From assembly GCF_046630445.1 (NCBI RefSeq), contig NC_092333.1, positions 720,246,001-720,310,000 of the forward strand: a stretch of 64,000 nucleotides of DNA, written 5' to 3'. This DNA is from Rutidosis leptorrhynchoides. Taxonomy: Eukaryota; Streptophyta; Magnoliopsida; Asterales; Asteraceae. The notes beneath the pieces were generated by a model that did not search any database, had not been told where the DNA came from, and worked only from the letters and a program-made list of their open reading frames with translations. The position numbers and the translations under genes are program-made. Below are positions 1 to 10,253 of the stretch, in pieces (the first letter of the stretch is position 1; every line of letters starts with the position of its first letter).

Positions 1-538
1 ACACTCTCGGACACAATCGGCACAATTCTGTGAATCGTCTTTCGTACGAAGTAATATCGAATCCCTGTGTTCGTAACCCTCTAAGTTCTGACTTAAGCTT
101 ATTGACCTCGGTTCTGGGACGGTACTTCTCGTTCATCAAGTGCTTGAATGCTGACCACGGTAGCGCGTAAGCAGCATCTTGTCCCACTTGCTCTAGATAG
201 GTATTCCACCATGTTAACGTAATACCTGTGAAGGTATGCGTAGCGTACTTCACTTTGTCTCCTTCAGCACACTTACTTATGGTAAACACTGATTCAACTT
301 TCTCGATCCACCGTTTCAATCCGATTGGTCCTTCGGTCCCATCAAATTCTGAAGGTTTGCAGGCAGTGAATTCTTTGTAGGAGCATCCTACACGATTTCT
401 TGCGCCGTTAGCTGTATTGCTAGATTCAGAGTTATTGTTGGTATGTAGCGCGGCCTGTACTGCGGCTATGTTTGAAGCAAGAAATGCACGAAATTCCTCT
501 TCGCTCATATTCAAGGTGTGTCGAGTAGTCGGTGCCAT
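1..538 (-). CDS. gag: Gag N-terminal part (element D), truncated by window edge
   Basis: Open frame from an ATG at 538 to base 1 without a stop, about 179 residues. It aligns with the start of gag in element E (51600 onward) and, in the core, with gag of element A. It contains the WWNTY motif and the LPWSAF and RRFTEL segments typical of the Retrotrans_gag domain of plant Ty3 elements. Gag would form the virus-like particle around element RNA. The codon that is a premature TAG in E (codon 28) is CAG here, so this copy is better preserved at that site. The zinc knuckles and pol would lie to the left of the window. No RNA or expression signal is visible beyond the ATG context. Confidence 0.9.
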   Translation of the reverse strand, partial: MAPTTRHTLNMSEEEFRAFLASNIAAVQAALHTNNNSESSNTANGARNRVGCSYKEFTACKPSEFDGTEGPIGLKRWIEKVESVFTISKCAEGDKVKYATHTFTGITLTWWNTYLEQVGQDAAYALPWSAFKHLMNEKYRPRTEVNKLKSELRGLRTQGFDITSYERRFTELCRLCPRV

Positions 539-861
539 TTCCTTCAAAATAGTCAAATGAAACAATTTAATCATACAGAATATTAAGAGTAGTCAATAGT
601 ATCTCGTAGCATAATATGAACTCATTTATAAAAGCTTTTTCTTCACATTAGCGTTTTATAAGTTTAAATTCGGGTACTACCTACCCGTTAAGTTCATACT
701 TAGTAGCTAATATACAATTCAACTACTACAATTCCATATGAAAAACTGATTATAATAATATATCACATACAAATATTCTTCAAACTTAAAACTTCGCTAT
801 ATTACATATAACATGAAATATAGTACACTATGATACAGGACAGTTTTGAAGATAAATCTAG
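539..861 (-). other. Spacer between F-box ORF and gag in element D, with internal PPT-like copy
   Basis: Non-coding, AT-rich. On the minus strand, 674-689 reads AACGGGTAGGTAGTAC, matching the polypurine tract that precedes the 3' LTR in element E (56191-56204) and a second copy in E at 51449-51462. No ORF is supported. Confidence 0.7.
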
Positions 862-1554
862 TTAATACGTAAGTTGTTCAGCAAAGGAAATAAAGACACG
901 TAATTCATAAGTCCAGAAACAAGTCATGCATTCTGGTTTTACTAAGACGAATTCCCATCCTTGGACTTGTGGAAAATAACCATTATGACCATTAGCTAGG
1001 CAGCATGTTGTAATGTCGTCAAAAGGACGAGGGTTTCGTAATATCTAACAGCCCCGTAATAATCTAAAAACCTTGTTTCTCATCCCAACTACTGAATCCG
1101 TCACTTGTGGGAAAGTTTTATTTAAAAGCTGCAATCCGATGTTCTTTTTCTCACTTTGGTAAGAAGCGAACATCACTAACCCGTAAGCATAACATGCTTC
1201 TTTATGTTGCATGTTAGAAGCTCTTTCTAATTCACGAAATCCTATGTTGGGATATGTTGAGTCAAAATAGGTTCTTAACCCGTAGCGTAAAATTGCATTT
1301 GGGTTCCCCGCATTTAACGCTTTAAAGAAAACACGGCGTAACTTAAAGTCTCCCCAATGTGATATACCCCACCTATCAAAGGAAAGCCTTTTATAAACTA
1401 AGGCATTTCTGGAAAGTCTTTCAAATGTTTGACAAGTTAATTTCTCCATAACTAAATGTGCTGATGAATTCTGACCGACTCTAGACAAGATTTCCTCAAT
1501 CATATCCTCTGGTAGGTCTTCTAAAATATTCGGTTGTCTACCCTTAACGTCCAT
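862..1554 (-). pseudogene. F-box protein gene of element D, one internal nonsense codon
   Basis: Reads from ATG at 1554 to a TAA at 862-864, interrupted by TAG at 1045-1047 where element E has TGG (Trp167 of the E protein), a single transition. It is the homologue of the intact 227-residue F-box ORF at 50575-51258 in element E. The N-terminal 45 residues contain an F-box (LPEDMIEEILSRVG and YKRLSF segments); next comes a region like the helical repeat part of plant F-box proteins of the At2g35280/At1g67623 type (GNPNAILRYG, NMQHKEACYAYG). The F-box would bind SKP1 in an SCF ubiquitin ligase. A TTTTACAG acceptor-like sequence just upstream is shared with E. Differences from E are biased to synonymous positions in the part I compared (see findings). 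The longer frame upstream to 1581 begins at a TTG, so ATG 1554 is preferred. Confidence 0.8.
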
Positions 1555-1683
1555 TTTGTTTTTATACTGTAAAATAGACAAGGATTAGATTGGTAAAAAC
1601 AAACAATACAAGTAATTTTTACATAGAACATAAAAGTACAAGCACACTACAATACATTTATTACACAACATGCTCACACCCCT

Positions 1684-2317
1684 CTAATCTGAATCACTGG
1701 TTTCTTCTTCTTCGGACTTGGTTCTTTTTCCTAATCTTCTAGGGATATATGATGTTCCTCTAACACGAGCCATCATTTTCCACATTGGTTTAGAAAAACC
1801 TGGTGGTTTAGAGGTTCCCGGGTTATTGTCACTATATTGAAAATACGGGTGTTGACGGTACATATAAAGTTCATCGGGGTCGGAATCAGATTTCTTTATG
1901 TTGATGCCTTTTAACTTATTATTTTCTTTTGCCTCATTAAATTGGGTCGGGGTAATTTCTATAACATCATCGGAATCCTCATCAGGATCCGATTCATCAG
2001 AAAATTGGTAATTTTCCCAATATTTTGCTTCCTTAGCGGAAACACCATTGACCATTATTAACTTTGGTCCATTGGTTGAGGATTTTCTTTTATTTGATCG
2101 GTTTTCTGTGGTTCCTACTATTCCCCCCCTCTGGAACCTCTTCTTCTTCTTCTTCTTCCGGTTCCTCTTCTTCTGGTTCCTCTTCTTCCAGTTCCTCTTC
2201 TTCCGGTTCCGTTTCGTCTTCTTCCGGTTCTTCGGGAACTTGTGAATCTTGCCAATATATATTCGACTCTTCGTTATTATTAGGTGAGTCAATGAGATTT
2301 GTGCTAGAGGTAGACAC
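1684..2317 (-). pseudogene. Acidic accessory protein gene of element D, frameshifted
   Basis: Homologue of the 199-residue acidic ORF of element E (49838-50437). The start codon is GTG (2315-2317) where E has ATG. The N-terminal part (2090-2317) is read in one frame and the conserved C-terminal part (from 1684) in another, with the break inside the Glu-coding GAA repeat near 2130. The C-terminal frame retains the conserved IMVNGVSAKEAKYW segment, the acidic stretch with DDVIEITP, the GTSKPPGFSKPMWK segment and a Glu/Ser-rich tail. The Glu repeat is longer than in E, so slippage in the repeat is the likely cause of the frameshift. Confidence 0.8.
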
Positions 2318-2511
2318 CTATCACACAATATCAAACATGTTAAGAGATTAATATATCACATAATATTTACATGTTAATAATATATAGTTTCCAACAAAAA
2401 TGTTAAGCAATCATTTTTAAAGAAAACACGGTCGAAGTCCAGACTCACTAATGCATCATAACAAAATCGATAAGACACACTAATGCGAATTTTCTGGTTC
2501 TCTAAGACCAA

Positions 2512-2524
2512 CGCTCGGATACCA
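2512..2524 (-). other. Primer binding site of element D
   Basis: Minus strand TGGTATCCGAGCG, three bases inside the LTR end. It matches the initiator-Met tRNA 3' end as in A, B and E (TGGTATCAGAGC) except for C in place of A at the eighth position. Confidence 0.75.
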
Positions 2525-2526
2525 AC

Positions 2527-2959
2527 TGAAATGTCCCGTTCATATTGATTATAAACGTTCCATATTAATTTATTTTGTTGCGAGGTTTTGACCTCTATAT
2601 GAGACGTTTTTCAAAGACTGCATTCATTTTTAAAACAACCATAACCTTTATTTTATCAATAAAGGTTTTAAAAGCATTACGTAGATTATCAAATAATGAT
2701 AATCTAAAATATACTGTTTACACATGACCATTACATAATGGTTTACAATAGAAATATATTACATCGACATATGTTTCTTGAATGCAGTTTTTACACAATA
2801 TCATACAAACATGGAATCCAAATCTTGTCCTTATTTTAGTATGCAACAGCGGAAGCTCTTAGTATTCACCTGAGAATAAACATGCTTTAAACGTCAACAA
2901 AAATGTTGGTGAGTTATAGGTTTAGCCTATATATATCAAATCGTAACAATAGACCACAA
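2527..2959 (-). repeat. 5' LTR of element D, R/U5 end (split by element A)
   Basis: On the plus strand it begins TGAAATGTCCCG and is the reverse complement of the end of the E LTR (ACGGGACATTTCA at 59453). It continues beyond element A at 12625. Bases 2955-2959 (CACAA) are the left copy of A's target duplication. Confidence 0.9.
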
Positions 2960-5325
2960 TGTAGCGACCCGACCAAATCGTCATTGACGGCGCCGTCTAC
3001 TTAGGTCCCGTTACGTGGTCATAAGTCTTTAAAACAACGTTTGACCAAAAGATATGTCGCATTCATTTCAAATGTAAGGGTTGTTCAAGTTTTACAAGAA
3101 TAGTTCCACCACAAGTTACGATACCAAGTTTTAAGTACAAATGAAACTTATGCGACACAATTTAAAAGTATCCAAAAGACGCTCCATGTATGCATGTATA
3201 CTCGACATCCAATGCAAGTATCAAAATAATGAGCGGAAGCATGTATCATGTATCGTTCAAGGACCTGAGAAAAACATAGAAATCTGTCAACGAAAACGTT
3301 GGTGAAATCATAGGTTTAAGTAAGTAAGTACAAGTGAACCACAAGATTTGCATCAATGAAATAATAGTAACACATTCCAAAAGTCTGTTTCACGAGCACC
3401 CAATTATCAAAGCTTAACATTCCTTCCATTGTATACCCCATCACTTAGTGCTAGAACAAACACTGATTCTCGAAAATATATTTCATCCGTAGACGGTAGC
3501 GAACCGTCAAGGATGAGGGTTGTCAACCCATATGGCCATATAACATAAGTTCTCGCTTACACCCGGCAAGTGTAATTAATGATAATCGAATTGAGGATTT
3601 TTGTTCTAAACTCGTATGTAGAATGTTTGTTTTCCCGTTCTTGTGTTCACTTAGTTCAAAAGAATCGTTTATGTTTTCTCATCCCAATATAAGTTCAAAA
3701 AGAGTAAAAGTGGGACTATGATCTCACCTTGAGTGCACGAGTAGTAAAGTACTTCAACAAGTAAACGCGTGCAAAGAACAATGCTAGTCTTGACCTAAAC
3801 AATAGGTTGTATCAATAACGGTAAGCACGATAGGTCAAAGATGTTCAATTAGTCCTATGGCTCGTTAAGACTCGATCACAATAGCATGAGAATCAAATTG
3901 TCATGTTTCATGCAAGGTACAAGTATAAAAACATGTTAGAACGATTGCACAATCATTTGGTTAAGTTTGATTAAAAGTCAAACTTGGTCAAAGTCAAAGT
4001 CAACGGGGTCGGGTCGGGTATCCGACAATTTTTATAAGTTATATAATCATATATGAGCATGTTGGCCAAGTTTCATGTTAATCGGAGGTCCGTAGCATAG
4101 CAAACATTTTTACGTCAAAAGACAACCCAAACAGCCAGTTTTAGTACAATGGGACGGCGTCCCAAATAGCTAGACGGCGTCCCACAATGAAGGGTGGGAC
4201 GGCGTCCTGATAACCTAGACGGCGTCTAGGTTCGAAAGGTGGGACGGCGTCCCCAGTATCTGGACGGCGTCCTGATCAGTTCCCAGGCCCTGTTTGTTGT
4301 ATTCCTCAAATGGACGAACCAAAACACAAACAATCACATTTTATGATCCGCAAACAATTAGAACATGTATTTTATATCATCGGAAAGCTCTTTCGACAAG
4401 GAACGCAACTAAGCACTTTTCATCAAGCAAAAACATCATATACTATAACCGAAAACTCGTCAATTGATCAAGAAAGGTTTATTTTCAAAGTTTCAAGTTC
4501 GTAAAACGTATTTTATGATTCGGGAATCCAATTTACACATACGATATGCCGTTTTGAAGGTAATTAAGTATACATTGCATCTAAACACTTACTAATAATA
4601 ATCCATGGCATTCAATGCATCACAAGTCCATTTCAAGTTCATCAAACCCTAACCCAAATTCACCAAAACCACTAATCAAGTTCATGAAGTTTTCTAAGGC
4701 AACCTACACATCAAATTGAAGCTAGTGATGCTAGTAACACAATTAAAACATCAACTTTTAACATCTAACAACATATGATCATCCAAAATTCAAGAACAAC
4801 ACACCAAAATTCAAGTTCACGCTAGTTACACTAAAACAACGAGATCGAGCATACAAATTACATACACGACATCACAATGAGCCATAGACACTAACTAACA
4901 CCATTTCAAGTCAAAACACGAATTTAGAGAAATCTAGAGTTTTAGAAATGTTACCCAAACGAGATGAAGTTGGTACCAAAATGAAGAGGATGAAGAGAGG
5001 ATCACGAATATGTAATTTATTTTGTTGTAAGCCTCCTAGATCGGATTTAGATGATGATTGAATGAATTTGGTTTTGGGTGTGTGTTCTTGCTAGAGAGAA
5101 AGAGAGAGAGATGGAGGTGTAAATGAATGGGTGAAAGGGGTTGACCCTTTGACCTAGTCAAGGGTTTGATCCCTTGTCAAGTTTAGTCCCTCAACTTTCG
5201 TTCGGGTGCGGGAATTACCTAAACGAGATAATTTAAAACGCGTATCAACGGGAGATGTTATAAACATATAACGGACTTTATATTAGTATAACGGAAAAGT
5301 AAATGGAAAAAGGCGGGATGTTACA
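2960..5325 (-). repeat. 3' LTR of element A
   Basis: Plus strand TGTAGCGACC to GATGTTACA. Contains a three-unit 45-bp array at 4153-4271, each unit holding two GACGGCGTC words. The short ORF at 4310-4504 is not conserved coding and is left out. Confidence 0.95.
4153..4271. repeat. 45-bp tandem array of GACGGCGTC doublets in A LTR
   Basis: GACGGCGTC starts at 4153, 4173, 4198, 4218, 4243 and 4263, so spacing alternates 20 and 25 bp: three 45-bp units each with a pair 20 bp apart. The same array is in the other LTR at about 11443-11562, with one unit changed to GATGGCGTC. CpG-rich, nearly palindromic, function unknown. Confidence 0.85.
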
Positions 5326-5360
5326 TTACCTACTCCTTAAAGGAAATTTCGTCCCGAAAT
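5326..5360 (-). promoter_or_regulatory. Polypurine tract and stem-loop of element A
   Basis: Between the gag-pol stop and the 3' LTR, minus strand. A hairpin with 8-bp arms AAATTTCG/CGAAATTT around GGA overlaps the stop codon and is followed by a purine-rich run TTTAAGGAGTAGGTAA abutting the LTR. The purine run is the expected plus-strand primer for reverse transcription. Confidence 0.75.
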
Positions 5361-8300
5361 TTAAGTAGGCGTAGTAGTCGTTGTTTCTTCCTCGAGATCT
5401 TGCGTTTCTGAATTCACGAATAGATGAGGATACTTCCTTCGCATTTGATCTTGTCTTTCCCAAGTAAACTCGGGTCCCCTTTTGGCGTTCCAACGGACTT
5501 TAACAATCGGGATTCGGCTTTGTTTCAATGTCTTGACGGAGGTGTCCACAATTTCAACCGGTTCCTCCACAAAATGAAGTTTGTCATCAATAGTAAGTTC
5601 TTCGAGAGGGATGACGATATCGGGTTCGGCAAGACACTTTTTCAAGTTAGATACATGGAAGGTAGGATGAACGGAACTCAGTTGAGGCGGAAGATCTAAA
5701 CGATAAGCAACGGTTCCAATACGCTCCAAGATTTCGAAAGGACCAATATACCGCGGATTTAGCTTCCCGCGTTTCCCAAAACGGATTACACCCTTCCAAG
5801 GTGCGACTTTTAACATTACTCGGTCACCGACTTGAAATTCAAGATCGTTGCGTCGTTTGTCGGTATAGCTCTTTTGACGACTTCGGGCCGTCTTAAGCCT
5901 ATCTCGGATTTGAACGATTTTCTCGGTGGTTTCGTGAATGAGTTCGGGTCCGGTGATTTGCACGTCGCCTACCTCGGCCCAACAAAGAGGTGAACGACAT
6001 TTGCGGCCATATAGCGCTTCAAAAGGTGCGGCTTTAATACTCGCGTGATAACTATTGTTGTAAGAGAACTCGGCGAGAGGTAAGTGCTTGTCCCAAGCTT
6101 TTCCGAAATCAACCACGCAAGCTCGTAACATGTCTTCCAAGGTTTGGATTGTACGTTCGCTTTGTCCATCGGTTTGAGGATGATATGCGGTGCTCATGTC
6201 TAAACGTGTTCCCAACGCTTCTTGCAATGTACGCCAAAATCTAGAAACGAAACGGCCATCTCGGTCGGAGATAATCGATAAAGGTACACCGTGTCGGGCT
6301 ACGATCTCCTTAATGTAAAGTTGTGCAAGTTTCTCCATTTTGTCCGTTTCTTTCATGGCCAGGAAGTGTGCGGATTTGGTGAGACGGTCAACAATAACCC
6401 AAATGGTATCATAACCGCCCGTCGTTTTTGGTAGTTTGGTGATAAAATCCATCGTTATTCTTTCCCACTTCCATTGCGGGATCTCGGGTTGTCGAAGTAG
6501 TCCGGACGGTCTTTGGTGTTCGGCTTTGACTTTGGAACATGTCAAACACTTGGAAACATAAGTAGCTACGTCCCTTTTGATGTTCGGCCACCAATATAGC
6601 TGTTTAAGGTCGTGGTACATCTTATTGGCACCGGGGTGAATCGAGTATCGTGACTTATGGGCTTCATCTAAAATAAGGCTTCGTAGGTCCCCATAACTAG
6701 GCACCCAAATCCTTCCGGCGAAATATCGGAGTCCGGTTTCTTTAACTTCGAATCGAGAGGTGAGGACGTTCAAGTGTTCGAGAGAGATGTTTTCATCCTT
6801 GAGAGCCTCATCTTGGGCTGCCCGAATTTGGCTATTAAGGTTTGTGTGGATGGTGATGTTTAAGGCTCGGACACGAAGAGGCACCGCTCTTTCTTTTCGA
6901 CTTAAGGCATCGGCTACTACATTTGCCTTCCCGGGATGGTAACGAAGCTCGCAATCGTAATCGTTTAAGGTTTCAATCCACCTTCGTTGTCTCATGTTTA
7001 GTTGCTTTTGATCGAAAATGTGTTGGAGGCTTTTGTGATCGGTAAAGATAGTACTCTTGGTCCCGTAAAGATAGTGTCTCCACATTTTAAGTGCAAAGAC
7101 AACGGCTCCGAGTTCGAGATCATGTGTCGTATAGTTTCGTTCATGAATTTTGAGTTGTCGAGAAGCATAGGCAATGACTTTCGTTCGTTGCATCAATACA
7201 CACCCAAAACCATGTTTCGAGGCATCACAATATACAACAAAGTCATCATTGCCTTCGGGAAGTGACAAGATAGGAGCGGTGGTTAGCTTCGTTTTCAAGA
7301 TTTGGAATGCGGATTCATGTTCGGTCGCCCAGATGAATTTCTTTCCCTTGTGAGTCAATACGGTTAGAGGACGTGCAACCAAAGAGAAATTTTCGATGAA
7401 TCTACGATAGTACCCGGCGAGACCCAAAAATTGACGAATGTGAGTAGGAGTAGTAGGAGTCTCCCATTTGCTAATGGCTTCGATTTTCGTTGGATCGACT
7501 TTAATACCTTGGTCACTTACAACATGACCAAGAAATTGAACTTCCTTCAACCAAAATTCACACTTGGAGAATTTGGCATAAAGTCGTTCTTGTCTTAAAA
7601 GTTCAAGCACAAGTCGGAGATGTTGTTCGTGCTCTTCTTCATTTTTAGAATAGATCAATATATCATCGATGAACACAATAACGAATTTATCGAGATACGG
7701 TTTGCACACGCGGTTCATAAGATCCATGAACACCGCCGGTGCATTAGTGAGACCAAATGGCATTACAAGAAATTCATAACTACCATAACGAGTTCGGAAA
7801 GCGGTTTTGGAGACATCTTCCCCCTTAACCCTTAATTGATGATAACCCGAGCGGAGATCGATTTTCGAATATACACAAGACCCTTGTAGTTGATCAAAGA
7901 GGTCATCGATGCGAGGAAGAGGATATCGGTTCTTAACCGTCAATTTATTTAGTTCACGATAATCAATGCACATTCGTAGGGATCCGTCTTTCTTTTTAAC
8001 AAACAAAATCGGAGCGCCCCAAGGTGAATGGCTAGGTTGGATAAAACCACGATCAAGTAGTTCTTGGATTTGACTTTGCAATTCTTGCATTTCAGATGGA
8101 GCGAGTCTATATGGTGCACGTGCTACGGGTGCGGCTCCCGGAATAAGATCGATTTGGAATTCAACCGGTCGATGAGGTGGAAGACCCGGCAATTCGTCGG
8201 GAAATACATCGGAAAAGTCACTAACAATTGGCACATCATCGATATGCTTATCATCGGACTCGACTTTCTTAACGTGGGCAAGGATCGCAAAACAACCCTT

Positions 8301-9830
8301 ACGGAGCAGTTTTCTAACTTTAAGGCACGAAACGAGGTTGAGTCTGGTGCAACTCTTATCGCCATAAACAATCAAAGGTTCACCATTCTCGATAGGAATT
8401 CGGATTGCGTTAAGATCACAAAGGATGTGAGATTTCGTTTTGACTAACCAATTCATACCGATTATTACATCAAAGCTTCCTAGTTCCATGGGTATCAAGT
8501 CAATCTCAAATTCCTTACCCAAAATGTTTAACGTACACCCCCGGTAATATGTGTCAGCACTTAATAGTTTCCCGTTAGCCACTTCAATGGTATAAGTGGT
8601 ATCTAATGGAAGAGGTGGAGTGCTAAAAGAATGAGTCAAAGTCTTGGATACAAAGCATTTATCGGCACCTGAATCGAATAAGCAAGAGACATAAGAATTG
8701 TTGAGAAGAAACGTACCCGTGACTAGTTCAGTGTCATCCCGGGCTTCCTCGGTGTTGATGTTGAAAGCTCGGCCGCGCGTATTGGTGTTATCTTTCCTTT
8801 TCGGGCATGCATTTCTATAATGACCCGTTTGACCACATTCGTAACAAGTGCCCGTCTTTGGTGCATTGGGCCACTTTCGAGCAACGGGAGTGGCACTTTT
8901 ACAATCGTTGGCCTTATGACCAACTCCTTGGCACCGGTGGCAAATTAACTTACTACATTCGCCAAAGTGATGTTTGTTGCATTTGTTGCAAAGAGGTAGG
9001 TTCCCGGCATAACCTTTCTTGCCGTCGGAGGTGTAAGGCTTCTTAGCAAAGTTGTTGTTGCTTGATTGTGAGGGTTCCCACTTTCTTTTGTTACCGCCCG
9101 ATTTATCCTCGGCCTTAGGTGCCGGAACTACGATTTCGTCAACCGTTTCAATTAGTTGGCGAGCCATGTTCATAGCGGCTTGATGAGTAGTGGGTTTGGA
9201 TGACATCACCCCTTGTTTGATGCTTTTTGGGAGACCGAGCATGTAGAGCTCAATCCTTTGAGATTCGGGGTTAACAAGATTAGGACACATCAAGGATAGT
9301 TCGGCGAAGCGTTGATTATAAGCTTTAAGATCGTTTCCGACCGCTTTCAAAGCTCTTAGTTCTTCCTCAAGCTTTCGGGTTTCTTCGCGCGGAAAATATT
9401 CAACAATCATCTTTTCCTTTAGATCGGCCCAAGAGAGGGCATGAGCTTCATCGGTACCCACCGATTGAACATAGGTGTTCCACCATGTTAGAGCAATTCC
9501 GGAGAAAGTGTGCGTGGAGTATTTGACCTTGTCTTGATCCCGGCAACCGCTTATGCTAAAGACGGCCTCGGTTTGTTCAAACCAACGAGTAAGCACAACC
9601 GGTCCCCCGGTTCCATCATAAGTGTGGGGTTTGCACCCCATGAAAGCTTTGTAGGAGCACCCTTCGCTAGAGTTACCGGCTCCTTGGTTGTTGTTGTTGT
9701 TGTTGTTGTGGTTGTTATTATTATTGTTATTGGATGAGTGACCGGCCATGGCCGCATCTACGGCGGTGGCTATCATCCGTTCGAGAGCTTGTTCGGGAGT
9801 TTCATTGCGGCGTACACGACGAGGAGCCAT
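5361..9830 (-). CDS. gag-pol: Gag-pol polyprotein of element A, chromovirus, intact (1489 aa)
   Basis: A single frame from ATG 9830. Asn-rich linker at 34-48; Retrotrans_gag at about 75-235; three Cys/His knuckles at 281-292, 297-310 and 329-342; aspartic protease with LFDSGAD (Asp386); reverse transcriptase about 570-760 with FIDD at 720-723; RNase H about 860-980 with VVYCDAS (Asp869); integrase His/Cys zinc site about 1055-1100, catalytic Asp1128, Asp1189 and Glu1225; GPY/F module YIGPFEIL about 1361; C-terminal chromodomain-like segment about 1421-1472. The chromodomain and initiator-Met primer site place it in the Tekay/Del branch of chromoviruses. It encodes all proteins for packaging, reverse transcription and chromatin-directed integration. 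No nonsense or frameshift seen. It is the reference against which the damage in B and E was read. Confidence 0.97.
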   Translation of the reverse strand: MAPRRVRRNETPEQALERMIATAVDAAMAGHSSNNNNNNNHNNNNNNNQGAGNSSEGCSYKAFMGCKPHTYDGTGGPVVLTRWFEQTEAVFSISGCRDQDKVKYSTHTFSGIALTWWNTYVQSVGTDEAHALSWADLKEKMIVEYFPREETRKLEEELRALKAVGNDLKAYNQRFAELSLMCPNLVNPESQRIELYMLGLPKSIKQGVMSSKPTTHQAAMNMARQLIETVDEIVVPAPKAEDKSGGNKRKWEPSQSSNNNFAKKPYTSDGKKGYAGNLPLCNKCNKHHFGECSKLICHRCQGVGHKANDCKSATPVARKWPNAPKTGTCYECGQTGHYRNACPKRKDNTNTRGRAFNINTEEARDDTELVTGTFLLNNSYVSCLFDSGADKCFVSKTLTHSFSTPPLPLDTTYTIEVANGKLLSADTYYRGCTLNILGKEFEIDLIPMELGSFDVIIGMNWLVKTKSHILCDLNAIRIPIENGEPLIVYGDKSCTRLNLVSCLKVRKLLRKGCFAILAHVKKVESDDKHIDDVPIVSDFSDVFPDELPGLPPHRPVEFQIDLIPGAAPVARAPYRLAPSEMQELQSQIQELLDRGFIQPSHSPWGAPILFVKKKDGSLRMCIDYRELNKLTVKNRYPLPRIDDLFDQLQGSCVYSKIDLRSGYHQLRVKGEDVSKTAFRTRYGSYEFLVMPFGLTNAPAVFMDLMNRVCKPYLDKFVIVFIDDILIYSKNEEEHEQHLRLVLELLRQERLYAKFSKCEFWLKEVQFLGHVVSDQGIKVDPTKIEAISKWETPTTPTHIRQFLGLAGYYRRFIENFSLVARPLTVLTHKGKKFIWATEHESAFQILKTKLTTAPILSLPEGNDDFVVYCDASKHGFGCVLMQRTKVIAYASRQLKIHERNYTTHDLELGAVVFALKMWRHYLYGTKSTIFTDHKSLQHIFDQKQLNMRQRRWIETLNDYDCELRYHPGKANVVADALSRKERAVPLRVRALNITIHTNLNSQIRAAQDEALKDENISLEHLNVLTSRFEVKETGLRYFAGRIWVPSYGDLRSLILDEAHKSRYSIHPGANKMYHDLKQLYWWPNIKRDVATYVSKCLTCSKVKAEHQRPSGLLRQPEIPQWKWERITMDFITKLPKTTGGYDTIWVIVDRLTKSAHFLAMKETDKMEKLAQLYIKEIVARHGVPLSIISDRDGRFVSRFWRTLQEALGTRLDMSTAYHPQTDGQSERTIQTLEDMLRACVVDFGKAWDKHLPLAEFSYNNSYHASIKAAPFEALYGRKCRSPLCWAEVGDVQITGPELIHETTEKIVQIRDRLKTARSRQKSYTDKRRNDLEFQVGDRVMLKVAPWKGVIRFGKRGKLNPRYIGPFEILERIGTVAYRLDLPPQLSSVHPTFHVSNLKKCLAEPDIVIPLEELTIDDKLHFVEEPVEIVDTSVKTLKQSRIPIVKVRWNAKRGPEFTWERQDQMRRKYPHLFVNSETQDLEEETTTTTPT

Positions 9831-10239
9831 TGTTCCTTCAAGTCACAAGAATATCATTGATTAGTATTCTCAATAATACTAACCGTGATATAGAATAAAG
9901 ATAAAGAGAAGTTTTTCCTCGACTCGCCTTAAATTCTTTATGTCATAATGTCGGAACGTTCATATGAGTCACCGTAATATAATCCCGGAAATTATATTAC
10001 CCTGATTCATATGTGCATTCGACATTATTCTATAAAGTCAAGGTGGCGTGTCAATCAAATTAAACAACGTGAGATTAAGATGAACTAAGAGTAGATATGA
10101 GTAGAAGTGTTCGAGTATAAATGCACAAGTAGTCAAGTAATTCCTACTTCAAGTCTATATGCCGGTTGTAGTCTAGACTCATCAATGTACCCTATGACTC
10201 GGGGTTGACACTAATGAACTCTAAATCCCTACAACCAAC
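9831..10239 (-). other. 5' leader of element A
   Basis: Non-coding region between the primer site and gag, presumably carrying packaging signals. The corresponding leader of element B (46734-47142) is clearly similar. No ORF supported. Confidence 0.7.
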
Positions 10240-10251
10240 GCTCTGATACCA
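10240..10251 (-). other. Primer binding site of element A
   Basis: Minus strand TGGTATCAGAGC, two bases inside the LTR, complementary to the 3' end of plant initiator-Met tRNA. Confidence 0.9.
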
Positions 10252-10253
10252 TC

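Noticed and set aside
2048-2351. Plus-strand Phe-rich and Ser-rich ORFs
   Set aside because: They are the reverse reading of the GAA (Glu) repeat of the D acidic gene; no independent conservation.
4310-4504. ORF in the A LTRs, repeated at 11538-11798
   Set aside because: Repeated only because LTRs are identical; no domain, and the longer version depends on one substitution.
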